Of a stretch of 64,000 nucleotides of DNA, positions 1-10,839 are shown in pieces (position 1 is the stretch's first letter; each line of letters opens with the position of its first letter). The stretch lies in assembly GCA_958510825.1 (NCBI GenBank), contig OY294054.1:7480191-7544190 (forward strand), read 5' to 3'. Under the pieces are notes generated by a model, which was not told the origin of the DNA, searched no databases, and worked only from the letters and a program-made list of their open reading frames with translations. Origin of the DNA: Brachypterus glaber (lineage: Eukaryota; Arthropoda; Insecta; Coleoptera; Kateretidae). A program made the translations under genes and the position numbers.

Positions 1-44
1 TAAGAACGCTTTAAGCTCGAGACTCAAAATTTGGCATACAGGTA

Positions 45-150
45 TTTTACCAAAATATATCGATCGGGATTGTTTTTGGTGAATATTGGGGTGCGGCAGG
101 GGGAGCAAATAGGGGATAAATTCCTTCTTTTTTTTTAAATTAAAAATTGC
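45..150 (+). repeat. Dispersed repeat, copy 1 of 3
   Basis: This segment, with the core CGGGATTGTTTTTGGTGAA followed by a G-rich run and a T-rich run, recurs at about 56,598-56,720 and 62,066-62,180. The 62,066 copy leads straight into a 120-bp satellite unit, so the block may be the flank or an end of a mobile element. No coding potential is seen. Confidence 0.6.
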
Positions 151-189
151 TATTTGGGGGGCTTTTAAGGCTGGTTATATTGTATTATA

Positions 190-285
190 TTATATTATAC
201 TATGCTATGCTATGCAGTGCAGTGCAGTGCAGTGCAGTGCAGTGCAGTGCTATGCTAAGCTATGCTATGCTATTCAATTTTTTAT
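190..285. repeat. Pentanucleotide microsatellite (CTATG/CAGTG)
   Basis: Runs of TATGC units change to AGTGC units and back again. It is a simple 5-bp repeat with point-mutated blocks. The short open frame through it is a repeat artefact. Confidence 0.9.
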
Positions 286-329
286 GCAAAATATGGTACC
301 TATTCTATAAATGTTTACGGATTTATTAA

Positions 330-1750
330 AAAACTAGTTAAAAATAAATTTTATTAAATTAAAAAAAATTAAAATGTATTATAAAATTAAATATAGTAAG
401 AGTTGACAAAAGTAAAAGTTTATTATTACACTTTTTCTTAATAATGCAAAGCAACAAGCCGTATTTAAGCCATGCTTTTCTTTAGCTTGTCAGTAGCAAG
501 AGAAAATTAGATTATGATGAAATATGTGAAAATTTTTACTATTTATAGATGAATTATACACACTAATCGACAATAATATAATTGTGGGGACATTTTTTTA
601 CATTTCTTAAAACAATGTATATATTAGTGGGGACATCAAAAATATATTCGTGAAAATCTAGAATACATACCTGTTGACAATAATATACTTGTGGGACCAA
701 TTTTAATACATATAATTGTGAAGGACAACTTTAATACACAAATTTAAAACAATGCTAGTTTTTTTATACTTGGAATTAAATTGCTGTATGCAAAAAACTG
801 CTAATACTTTCCCTTTTCCCTTTTTTCGGAAATAAAAAAAAATAAAGAAAAACACACTGCCCAATTTATCCCATTTTTCCATTTTTCACCCTTCCGCGTA
901 AAATGGATTTTTTTTTGGATGTAATGTAATCTAGTATAGTATAGTATAGTATATTATAGTATAGTATAGTATAGTATAGTATAGTGTAGTATAGTATAGA
1001 ATAGTATACAGATTGTTTACGAAGTCTCGATCAGATTGTGATAAAGCGAAGAGCTTACAACCTTAGGTGAAGCTGCAAGTGGGGAGAAGGTGAGGCAGCG
1101 CGAGCCAATGTCAGCAAAGGACCCACCTCCACATACTTTAGTTCAAATTTTACTAACAACAGCAAAATTCTGGCATTGATACAGTTAAAATCCAGTACCA
1201 ATATAGGTATGAATAAGTGGAAAGTTTGCCTTTCTTTTTTACAGTGCATACAGACATACACACAGAGACGTAACGACATTCTTTTTAATTATTTGCAAAT
1301 GAAAAAATTTTACGTTGTTTGCATTTTAGGTAACACGGTGTAAAAAAATATTTTTTTGCCACTCCAATGTGATGTTGACAATCTATTATAATATTATTCT
1401 ACTATAAATGTGAGGCAAAGTTTTTACATAAGTGAGGTAATTACATATTTTTGGGGACTTTTTGGGGACTAATACATAAAACTAAATTTGCATTACTTGC
1501 GGGGCCACAGTTACCCATTTTGGATTTTGATATAATTATAAGTACAGCTAAACACATAGTTTATAATAATATATTTATGGGCTGTCCTCACTACTTTTTT
1601 AAGAGTGTAAGGCATGTTTTTTGGAGGGTATCGATATATTACAAATAGCTTATGAATCAGCGCAGTTTACTCTACATACCCACGTGCTCAGTCTGAATGT
1701 CCCCACAACTCGGTGTTGTGCACACGGCCCCACAACTTATGACAGACGTG
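330..1750. other. Non-coding AT-rich stretch with TGTGGGGAC motifs
   Basis: I see no gene here. The motif TTGTGGGGAC or a close variant recurs at about 590, 631, 690, 1,452 and 1,700 (reverse complement), and again at about 1,960, 2,061 and 2,207. This suggests remnants of a short interspersed repeat. A TATAG microsatellite sits at 935-1,008. Confidence 0.5.
935..1008. repeat. (TATAG)n microsatellite
   Basis: About fourteen TATAG units with a few substitutions (TATTA, TGTAG, TAGAA). Confidence 0.9.
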
Positions 1751-1755
1751 TATAG

Positions 1756-1948
<193 letters not shown>

Positions 1949-2559
1949 CTAATAGTTGTGGGGATTTTGGTGTGATTTTTACCTGATATTTATTTCTACA
2001 AGTTTTGGAGACTTTTGCAAAATATTTATGAATAATAAAGTTAAAAATTCCAAAAAAGTAATGTCCCCACTTTACTAAAAATCCGATGTGTTATTTTTCT
2101 TATTATTCATATAATTGTAAGGACATATAGTATCTCAAGAAAGTGGAGCCCTCTTTAATATTTTCTTTTCAGTTTTAGATATTTAGGGTTTAAGGAAATT
2201 TATTATTGTGGGGACAGTTGTATCACACTGTAGGGTGGGAACAAAAAACTTTTTTTGCGAAGTATCCCTCATTTGCATAAAAAACGCTTACACTATTTAT
2301 ATTTTAATACAAAAGTATAGCTATATTAAAAATAAAAGTCAAGAACTTTTGTATTAATCAATTTTATTTTTTAGCTCCTTTTATTTTCCTACTTTCCTAC
2401 TTTACTGGGTTACGTTTGTTTTATGCCTAAGAGCCCAGTAATATTCTGCCAGCATACGCGTTCTTGCCTTATGTTTTTATATATTTTAACTTTACTTAAA
2501 AAACTTGGTTTTGATATTAACCAAGTTCGCTCCAATGCCAGATTTTTAGAAAAAACCGC

Positions 2560-3092
2560 CCCGCGGATGTGAGGGTGTAATTATTTTTAAAGGTTTACAA
2601 TATTTTCGTTAAAATTGATATATAGGGGTTTTTGAGGTAGTTAAAACTAAATATGATAACAAAAATGATTTATATTCATCCCCGGGGGATAAGGGGGTAA
2701 TTATTTTTAAATTTTTACAATATTTTCGTGAAAATTGGTATAAAGGGATTTTTGAGGTACCTACCTAAAATTGAATCATAACAAAAAAGTTTAACCTCAC
2801 CCCCTGGGAGTGAGGGGGTAATTATGTTTAAATGTTTACAATAGTTTCATAAAAATTAATATATGGGGGTTTTTGAGGTAGCTAAAACTGATTGGTAAAT
2901 TAATTTTTACGAAAATACTGTAAACATTTAAAAATACCTACCCCCTCACCCCGCGGGAGTGGAGTTAATTTTTTTTTGTTATTAGATTAAGTTTTAGCTA
3001 CCTCAAGAACCATTTTATACCAATTTTCACGAAAATATTGTACAAATTTAATAATAATTACCCCTTACTCCCGCGGGGGTAAAGTTAAAATT
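2560..3092. repeat. 120-bp satellite array with internal inversion
   Basis: About five units of a roughly 120-bp repeat. Each has a C/G-rich box (CCCCGCGGG-type, then GAGGGGGTAATTAT), then TTTACAATATTTTCGTGAAAA, then TATATAGGGGTTTTTGAGGT. The first three units read on the plus strand. From about 2,893 the units are reverse complemented, so the array is head-to-head. The same family is at 11,360-11,830, 30,303-33,700, 57,585-57,712 and 62,190-62,470. The palindrome at 3,095 follows directly. Confidence 0.85.
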
Positions 3093-3094
3093 TG

Positions 3095-3878
3095 TTTTTA
3101 TATAAAAATAGACTCATTAGTTCCTAATAAAATTAATTTTAAAATAATAAATACATTTTAAATTTATTTTTCAAATAAAAGTAGCCGAGAAAATATAATT
3201 TCGGGAAAAAATAAGCAACCCGGCAACATCGCTGTAGTTCCGAGCTCGTTACATCGTCAAAGTTTGCCTGGCTATAATAGACCATTAAATCATGTTTAAT
3301 TTTTCAGTTTTATAATATGGATTCAGTATTAAAAAGAGGTTCATTTTTAGCAACAATTCATAACAAAGGTAAGTCTGTTATCTACTGCCTTATAATATCA
3401 CTAAATTATACAACAGCAAGTCTGTGGCTTGGTTCTCAAAGGGCGGATGTCTCTTTGTCAATAGCAGCGTTTTCAAAATATTACATCAGAATTGACGTGA
3501 AAAAGTTGCTATTGACAAAGTGACATCCGCCCTTTGAGAACCAAGCCACAGACTTGCTGTTGTAAAATTTAGTGCTATTATAAGGCAGTATATAACAGAC
3601 TTACCTTTGTTATGAATTGTTGCTAAAAATTAACCTCTTTTTAATACTGAATCCATATTATAAAACTGAAAAATTAAACATGATTTAATGGTCTATTATT
3701 GCCCGGCAAACTTCGCCGATGTAACGAGCTCGGAACTACAGCGATGTTGCCGGGTTGCTTATTTTTTCCCGAAATTATATTTTCTCGGCTACTTTTATTT
3801 GAAAAATAAATGTAAAATGTATTTATTATTTTAAAATTAATTTTATTAGGAACTAATGAGTCTATTTTTATATAAAAA
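3095..3878. mobile_element. Near-perfect 784-bp palindrome (foldback/MITE-like)
   Basis: Left arm 3,095-3,476 and right arm 3,507-3,878 are reverse complements with few mismatches, around a 30-nt loop. Near the ends each arm carries the motif GTAGCCGAGAAAATATAATT. Each arm also holds an ATG frame of 52 nt (3,317-3,368 on plus, mirrored at about 3,607-3,658 on minus) followed by a consensus splice donor, AAAG/GTAAGT. Such a hairpin could be a foldback transposon or a recent inverted duplication. Very few arm differences imply recent origin or gene conversion. No transposase is present. Confidence 0.8.
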
Positions 3879-4033
3879 AAATTGAATTATTAATTTTCAA
3901 TTTATTCAGTCAATATAATTCATCACTTGTGTTGAGTTTTTTAGCAACGCTGTTTAAACAAATGAAATCTTGTGACAATTTAAATTTAAATGTGTTTTGT
4001 AATTTCTAGGGTAAATTAAATTTTTAAATTATT

Positions 4034-4156
4034 ATGGATATAGAAGAAACTCCTTCAGAATTATTAATCAGTGCAAATGAAGCAACTTTGAAATTATTAA
4101 CACAAAAATCTTGGGTAAAGTACGAAAAGATTTACACGCAATATAAATTAAATTAA
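4034..4156 (+). pseudogene. Truncated 40-residue frame, possible recombinase N-terminus
   Basis: An ATG at 4,034 opens a 40-codon frame rich in Leu, Lys and Glu and ending TAA at 4,154. A motif of the type LTQKSWVKYEKIYTQY lies near its end. From memory this Lys-Ser-x3-Tyr-x3-Tyr spacing resembles the start of the DNA-binding region in Crypton-like tyrosine recombinase genes of invertebrates. That is an inference from one short motif. The frame stops before any catalytic region, and the sequence after it is an unrelated short inverted repeat, so at best this is a 5' fragment. Confidence 0.3.
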
Positions 4157-4189
4157 AATTAAAATTTGTGGGGCCGTAGAAAAAATAGT

Positions 4190-4290
4190 CTGTGCATTTC
4201 GAGCACAAAGCATAATTTCCGCCTCGAACAGCAATTTCTACTACTCGATGGAAATTATGTACTTTGCGCTCTAGTTGCACAAATAACTAT
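4190..4290. repeat. Imperfect short inverted repeat
   Basis: TGTGCA...GGAAATTATG-type arms face each other: CATAATTTCC at about 4,212 against GGAAATTATG at about 4,250, with TGTGCA and TGCACA at the outer ends. It could be a small MITE or a stem-loop. Confidence 0.5.
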
Positions 4291-4708
4291 TACTGACTAT
4301 TCGCAAATCCCAATAAAATTACAGAATATTTTTAGAAGCTATTTTCACCTATTTTTAAGCACTTAAAATCTTTTTGAAATGAGACCAACGCTATTGTTTA
4401 GATTAATTTCTCTAGTTTTAGTTAATATAATATAATTATACTTGCAATGGGATTTATCCCGTAAATAAATAACAATATTTAACAATAGCATAAAGTTATT
4501 TTAATTTAATATTTGATATTTAAAGTTTAAAAAAGTTATTGTTTTGTGGATGTTGAAAAAAACCTACCTTAAAATTATTGCATAAATATTACTTATCACA
4601 GTTTTTAATTCGCCGCGGCGCGCCGTAGTGAAAACACAAGTGCATTTACACGCTTATCAAAAGAACTTAAAGCACTATACTTGTGGGTCCATGTATAAAA
4701 ACACTATA

Positions 4709-5872
4709 CACGGTGTATTTGAAATAGCGTCGAAAATTTTAACAGATGATTCTACATCATAAAATATGATAAAAAGTTCTTATAAACATATGTCCAAAAA
4801 TGCGTCATAAGGGAGCTACGCCCCTTTAAAAGTGGCTAAAAAAATCGGTTTTTATTTAATAACTCAGGAACCCTTTGAGATATATCAACGAGGTTTTGCA
4901 CGTCAACTAATCCTACCAAGGCCCGTTTTTATGTGTTATTTTCATGTACTTATTTCAACCAGGGGTGTGCGAAACGGGGGGTTTTTTGTCCCAAACTTTT
5001 TTCTGTGTAACTTTTTTGCATTTTTATTTTTGAAATATGATTCCTCAGGTCAAAATACATAAAAAAGGTACTCTTGTTGTAATACTGTAGGATTAACCGT
5101 TTTCGAGAAAAATTCATTTGAAGGTAAAATTCCACGGTTCGAGGACGAAAATTAAATACTAAAATGTTGAAAACCAAAATTTTAATAATGCAGGGCGAAT
5201 GTACATTAAAAACTAAGAAAAAAACCTCATATACAGGTACTTCCAAAAATCAATCCTAATGGAGCTATGGTCTCCTAAATATGCACCATTTTTAAAGGGC
5301 TATGGTAACTTTAAAAACGTTTTTTCGACCTACATGTATGGAAACTTTTTTTCTTAGTTTTTGATGTAGAATAACATTGCCTCATTAAAATTTTGGTTTT
5401 CGACATTTTAGTATTTAATTTTTCGTCCTCGAACCGTGAAATTTCACCTTCAAATTAACTTTTCTCGAAAACGGTCAATCCTACAGTATTACAACAAGAG
5501 TACCTTTTTTATTTATTTTGACCTGAGAAATCATATTTCAAAAATAAAATTGCAAAAAAGTTACACAGAAAAAAGTTTGGGACAAAAAACTGATAAGGCC
5601 CCCCCGTTTCGCACACCCCTGGTTTAAATAAGTACGTGAAAATGACATACAAAGATGGGCCTTATTAGGATTAATTCACGTGCAAAACCTCGTTAACATA
5701 TCTCAAAGGGTTCCTGAGTTAATTAATAAAAACCAATTTTTTTAGCCAATTTCAAAGGGGCGTAGCTCCCTTATGACGCATTTTTAGACATTTGTTTATA
5801 GGAACTTTTTGTCATATTTTATCATGTAGAATCACCTGTTAAAATTTCCTACGCTATTTCAAATACACCCTG
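4709..5872. mobile_element. TA-flanked foldback element, copy 1
   Basis: An element of about 1.16 kb begins CACGGTGTATTTGAAATAG and ends with the reverse complement (CTATTTCAAATACACCCTG). Almost the whole length is one inverted repeat, with arms of about 0.5 kb. It is flanked by TA on both sides (4,707-4,708 and 5,873-5,874). Copy 2 at 30,590-31,729 sits in a satellite whose consensus shows the uninserted site, which supports a TA duplication typical of Tc1/mariner-type insertion. No transposase frame is present, so it is non-autonomous. Confidence 0.8.
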
Positions 5873-5959
5873 TATTTGCGGGTACAAATTCAAATACTAA
5901 ATGTCGAGTAGGTATATTATATATACATATTACATATACATATTATATATTACAAAAAG

Positions 5960-6107
5960 TCCCATTATTGACCCTAGATCAAGTGGCGCCTAAACCCAAC
6001 ATCTAACCCACACCTTCTCGACTTGAGCTAAGGGACACTAAAGGGTCAATAAGTCGTTTTCTTTTTTGGTTTTTAGATAAAGTGCTTGTAGAAAAAACAG
6101 CGTCACA
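5960..6107 (+). repeat. 5' LTR terminal portion
   Basis: These 148 bp match 18,802-18,948 with only a handful of differences. The copy ends CGTCACA, three to four bases before the primer site, as expected for an LTR 3' end. Within it TTATTGACCCT and AGGGTCAATAA form an inverted pair about 85 bp apart. If the LTR is about 3 kb, as the 3' side suggests, this 5' copy has lost most of its length. Confidence 0.75.
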
Positions 6108-6111
6108 AATT

Positions 6112-6129
6112 TGGCGCCCAACGTGGGGC
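6112..6129 (+). promoter_or_regulatory. Primer-binding site, tRNA-Lys type
   Basis: TGGCGCCCAACGTGGGGC lies just downstream of the LTR end. It is the sequence known to pair with the 3' end of tRNA-Lys(1,2)-type primers in several retroelements. Confidence 0.85.
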
Positions 6130-6168
6130 CCTGTGTAAAACGTTCTGCGTAAAAAGGCCAGTTTTTTT

Positions 6169-6540
6169 TGTAGTCTTGTTGTAGTCGAGGGTTTTTTTGC
6201 TGTATTTGGCTGTAGTCGTCTGTAGTTTGTTGTAGTCTTGGTATATTTGCTTAAAATTAGATTGTAGGCGGCTGTAGTCCATAGTAGTTTATTGTAGTTT
6301 CGACTTTTTAGAGCAACATACTATTGTATTCGACTGTAGTCACTTGTAGTCTGGCTTGGTTCTGCAATTTTCGTTGTAGTTTTATTGTAGTCTATTGTAG
6401 TCTCACCATTTAACATTGTAGTCTTGCAATTTTTACTTGTAGTCCACTTGTAGTCGGTCTTATTTTTGAATTTTAGGTTGTAGTCGCTTGTAGTCTCGTG
6501 TATTTGGGACATATTTTTGATAATTTAGTTGTAGTCTTGA
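6169..6540 (+). repeat. Leader with about 18 TGTAGT motifs
   Basis: Between the primer site and gag, TGTAGT occurs about 18 times, some 15 of them as TGTAGTC, spaced irregularly by roughly 7-40 bp in a T-rich background. It is a degenerate interspersed motif rather than an exact tandem repeat. Its function is unknown; RNA packaging, translation or simple expansion are all possible. Confidence 0.75.
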
Positions 6541-6556
6541 GTTTTTAAGCGTTAAC

Positions 6557-7535
6557 ATGTAGCGTAGGATATCTCCAAACCGTTTGGTGCAGGAGGAGTT
6601 GATATATGAGCTCACTATACGCGGTAAAAATGCTGAAGGGAGTGTAGAGGCGTTGCGTAGCTGGCTATACAAGACAGTTAAGTTGGAACGCGAAGGTCAA
6701 TTGATATTACCAGCTTTCCGTACTTGTTTGAGGAGGACAAGGTGGCCGTGGACGCCAACGTCGTAGCTGTTAGGGCTCTCCTAGATAATTTTAGGGCGGG
6801 ACAAAAAAGTAATGAGTTTATAAAAATTGAAACGAAGCTTGCCCATACACTAGGACGTGCTAAACAGATGGTTGCCGGAGAGCATGAAGATGAAAAGACA
6901 GACTACATTGTTCAAATAAAGGATCTCTTAGAACTTCTAGATAGGAAAGCTGATGATTTTGTTCAAATACAGCGTGCTATCCCAGAAATCAGTATCTTAG
7001 AAGAAGTAGATGACCCGACAGAAGAGTATTTAGAGGAGTTAGAGGACGATGTTCAAACTGTTAATAGGAGTATTGTTCAGAATAGCGTTGCTAGAACAGT
7101 ACCAGTCCGTCAGTGGAGTTTAGTGTTTACCGGAGAAAAGAAAGGTATATCTGTTAATGCTTTCTTGGAGAGAGTTGAGGAGTTGCAGGTTGCTAGGCAT
7201 GTCTCGAACAAAATGTTGTTTGACTCGGCGCTTGATTTGTTTGCTGGAAAAGCTTTAGTCTGGCTTAGGGATGCCAAAAGGTCTTGTTCAGATTGGACAT
7301 CTTTAGTAAAGTTGTTGCGTGAGGAATTCCAACCCCCAGATTATGACGAAAAACTTTTTGACAGATCAAACATCGTACTCAGGGTGCAGATGAAAGTATT
7401 GGTATATACTTGTCGGTCATGTCGGCTCTTTTCAACCGCCTTACTCATAAAATCACTGAGGAGGTGCAGCTAAAGATAATTTTACGTAACATAGCTCCCT
7501 ATTATCAGGCACAGTTGACATTACATCGCTTTCCA
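6557..7535 (+). pseudogene. gag: gypsy gag, capsid region (broken)
   Basis: The likely start ATG at 6,557 is followed at once by TAG. The downstream frame runs to about 6,718, shifts, and continues from 6,724 to about 7,370. A second shift follows, with recognisable sequence on to about 7,530. Around 7,110-7,330 there is a retrotransposon gag-type region (W...F.G...SVNAFLERVEE, then ALVWLRD and LREEFQP). The upstream part is acidic and helical. Gag forms the capsid shell of the intracellular particle. The frame breaks and the stop after ATG show this copy is non-functional. Confidence 0.8.
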
Positions 7536-7536
7536 G

Positions 7537-7890
7537 TTGCGTACGTTATGTAGGCGCTTAGAGGCTCGTCGCGTAGCTTCTGAATCTTTTGCTCCGCCAC
7601 CAAATTGTAGAACCAACCTGATGGAACCAGACCTTGCTTACGCATATACGCCCTCAGAAGTTGTAGAACCTTCTGGTCATGGTACCTCACATGCTTCTGT
7701 AAATACTGCTGTACATTCTTCTAGTCCAGGGACTAACTCCATTATTTGTTTTAATTGTGGTAAGCCTGGCCATCGTGCGGTTGGTTGTGCCGAACCAAAG
7801 AAGTTGCGCTGTTATAAGTGTAAACGTGAAGGTTTTACTTTGAGAACTTGCCCTTGTTCGAATTCGGGAAACGCGCAGCGGCGCTCTTAA
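7537..7890 (+). pseudogene. gag: gypsy gag, nucleocapsid zinc knuckles
   Basis: This frame carries the nucleocapsid end of gag. The first knuckle at about 7,747-7,788 is a canonical C-x2-C-x4-H-x4-C (CFNCGKPGHRAVGC). The second at about 7,810-7,851 (CYKCKREGFTLRTC) has Phe where His is expected, which would abolish zinc binding in the usual geometry. The knuckles bind genomic RNA. A Pro/Ser-rich linker precedes them. The frame stops before pol, which starts in another frame about 45 bp on. Confidence 0.85.
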
Positions 7891-7934
7891 CTTCCTCGGT
7901 TGGGGGCGCTTCTAAGTAAGTTGTTGAAAGTTTT

Positions 7935-9053
7935 GTGGATCCTTCTGAACGTTCAGATGATAAGTTACCGACTTTGTTAAATTTTGTGTTGGACCATGCG
8001 GGTAAAGATGAACGGCCTTACCTGAATGTTTCTATTTTTGGGAACGAGCTGTTAGGTTTGCTTGACTCGGGTGCAAGTCGTACTATTTTAGGTGCGCCTG
8101 GCTGGCAGATATTAAAGCGATTTGCTGGTGAACAATTAGATGTTAGTGTTAAAACGTGTGTGTCGGTTGCTAATGGAAATACGTGTAATAGTTTAGGAGT
8201 ATGGAGGACATTAGCTAAGTTGGAAGATCGTGAAAGTATGATAGATATTTTGGTGGTACCTGAGTTACCACACGCATTTATTTTAGGTATAGATTTTTGG
8301 TTAAGAATGGGAATAGTTCCTAATTTGAGATCTGATGCTTGGAAATTTTCTAAAGTAGAGGAAGTTCCTGTTGATGAGGTGATTACGGATAAGAGTAAAC
8401 TTTCGTTGGAAGAACAGAGTAAATTGGATAAATTGATAAGTAATACGTTTGAGAATATGGAAAAGAAGCTTGGTTGTACCAATGTGCTTGAACATGATAT
8501 CGTCACTCAGGATACTCAGCCCATAAAACAGAGGTACTATCCGGTGTCTCCTCAGATACAGAAGTTGTTGGATAAGGATCTAGATGATATGTTAGCCAAG
8601 GGAATTTGTGAACCTTCTGTAATGGTACGTAATAAGGACGGTAGTTATCGCTTCTGCGTGGACTACCGTAAGCTTAATAAGGTAACTGTTTCTTCCATTT
8701 TGGATAGGCTTACTTCTGCACGTTACTTAACATCTTTGGACTTATTGGCAAGTCAAGGTTTCCGAAAGGTCACGATCATTAACGGCTTTTACTGTGCCTA
8801 ACCGAGGGTTATTTCAGTTTGTGCCTATGGCTTATGGGCTCACTAATGCCCCAGCGACGTTTCAGAGGCTGGTAGATAGGGTTATTAAAGGAGATTTGGA
8901 ACCGTATGTCTTCGTGTACCTCGACGATATCATTATTGTTACACCTACATTTGAGAAACACTTAGAGGTTCTGCAAGAGGTTCTTCGTAGGTTAACGGAG
9001 GCGGGATTGACCCTGAAAAAGGAGAAATGCCATTTTTGTATGCCCGAGCTGCG
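7935..9053 (+). pseudogene. pol: gypsy pol 5' part: protease and reverse transcriptase
   Basis: An aspartic protease lies at about 8,010-8,300, with the catalytic LLDSGASRTIL and a hydrophobic flap region (HAFILGIDFWL). Reverse transcriptase follows with YRFCVDYRKLNKVTV, SLDL, LFQFVPMAYGLTNAPATFQ and the active-site YLDD at about 8,921-8,932. Compared with usual gypsy RT, residues are missing before VRNKDGSY and between KVTV and ILDRL, and a frameshift at about 8,790 separates the first Asp motif from the YLDD half. The frame is cut at 9,053 by the foldback element and resumes at 13,591 in the same phase. Confidence 0.9.
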
Positions 9054-9239
9054 GGGTCGGTCAAGTTAGCCCCCCCCAGTTAAAACTTAGGGTCGAAAAA
9101 TACATAGGTAGTTTGCACACAACTTGCACAACCTTGCACAACCAAAAAAAAAGCTTGCGCACTAACCATTGGTTAATTATATGAAAAAAACCGTGGGGGG
9201 GCTAACTTGACCTTAGCCCCCCCAGTAAAAAAGTTAAAA

Positions 9240-10830
9240 TTTTTCACTACAATCTAATAGTAAATAGCTTGCACAAGCTTGCACAACCAAAATAAAAGCT
9301 TGCGCACCCTTAACAAGAGCGGTGAGGGGTAAATAATGTTTACCGTCAGCCCCCCCCAGAACTAAAATTGAACGAAAAATGTTGTAGTATGTTAAAAAAA
9401 AGCTTGCACAACCTTGCACAACCAAAATAAAAGCTTGCGCACCCTTAACAAGAGCGGTGAGGGGTAAATAATGTTTACCGTCAGCCCCCCCCAGAACTAA
9501 AATTGAACGAAAAATGTTGTAGTATGTTAAAAAAAAAGCTTGCACAACCTTGCACAACCAAAATAAAAGCTTGCGCACCCTTAACAAGAGCGGTGAGGGG
9601 TAAATAATGTTTACCGTCAGCCCCCCGCAGAACTAAAATTGAACGAAAAATGTTGTAGTATGTTAAAAAAAGCTTGCACAACCTTGCACAACCAAAATAA
9701 AAGCTTGCGCACCCTTAACAAGAGCGGTGAGGGGTAAATAATGTTTACCGTCAGCCCCCCCAGAACTAAAATTGAACGAAAAATGTTGTAGTATGTTAAA
9801 AAAAAGCTTGCACAACCTTGCACAACCAAAATAAAAGCTTGCGCACCCTTAACAAGAGCGGTGAGGGGTAAATAATGTTTACCGTCAGCCCCCCCCCAGA
9901 ACTAAAATTGAACGAAAAATGTTGTAGTATGTTAAAAAAAGCTTGCACAACCTTGCACAACCAAAATAAAAGCTTGCGCACCCTTAACAAGAGCGGTGAG
10001 GGGTAAATAATGTTTACCGTCAGCCCCCCCCCAGAACTAAAATTGAAAGAAAAATGTTGTAGTATGTTAAAAAAAAGCTTGCACAACCTTGCACAACCAA
10101 AATAAAAGCTTGCGCACCCTTAACAAGAGCGGTGAGGGGTAAATAATGTTTACCGTCAGCCCCCCCCAGAACTAAAATTGAACGAAAAATGTTGTAGTAT
10201 GTTAAAAAAAAGCTTGCACAACCTTGCACAACCAAAATAAAAGCTTGCGCACCCTTAACAAGAGCGGTGAGGGGTAAATAATGTTTACCGTCAGCCCCCC
10301 CCAGAACTAAAATTGAACGAAAAATGTTGTAGTATGTTAAAAAAAGCTTACACAACCTTGCACAACCAAAATAAAAGCTTGCGCACCCTTAACATGAGCG
10401 GTAACGGGTAAATAATGTTTACCGTCAGCCCCCCCCCCCAGAACGAAAATTGACCGAAAAATGTTGTGGTATATTAAAAAAAAGCTTGCACAACCTTGCA
10501 CAACCAAAATAAAAGCTTGCGCACCCTTAACAAGAGCGCTGAGTGGTAAATAATGTTTACCGTCAGCCCCCCCCAGAACTAAATTTGACCAAAAAATGTA
10601 ATATATTAAAAAAAAACTTGCACAACCTTGCACAATCAAAATAAAAGGTTGGGCACCCTTAACAAGAGCAATAAGGTGTAAATAATGTTTACCTTCAGCC
10701 CCGCGCAGAACTATTATTTAATAAAAAAGTTAAAAAAATTCATTACTATCTAATAGTAAGTCTCTTGCACAACCAAAATAAAACCATGCGCACCCTTAAC
10801 AAGAGCGGTGAGGGGTAAATAGTGTTTAGC
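9240..10830. repeat. FB left arm, 135-bp tandem units
   Basis: The mark GTTGTAGTAT recurs at 9,381, 9,516, 9,652, 9,785, 9,921, 10,056, 10,191 and 10,326, spacing 133-136 bp. Each unit has GCTTGCACAACCTTGCACAACC, a run of 7-10 C and a run of 6-8 A. Units at 9,300-10,330 are nearly identical, while those beyond 10,380 are more diverged, so homogenisation is strongest on the outer side. The long frames across the array are artefacts. Confidence 0.95.
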
Positions 10831-10839
10831 CCCCCCACA

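Noticed and set aside
4832..5627. Open frames of 60-98 codons in the TA foldback element, also at 30,704-31,119 and 43,004-43,219
   Set aside because: They mirror each other across the inverted repeat and show no domain or conservation between copies beyond the DNA itself.
9240..10830. CRISPR-like regular repeats
   Set aside because: The units are contiguous tandem copies without unique spacers, inverted on the other side, and the genome is eukaryotic.
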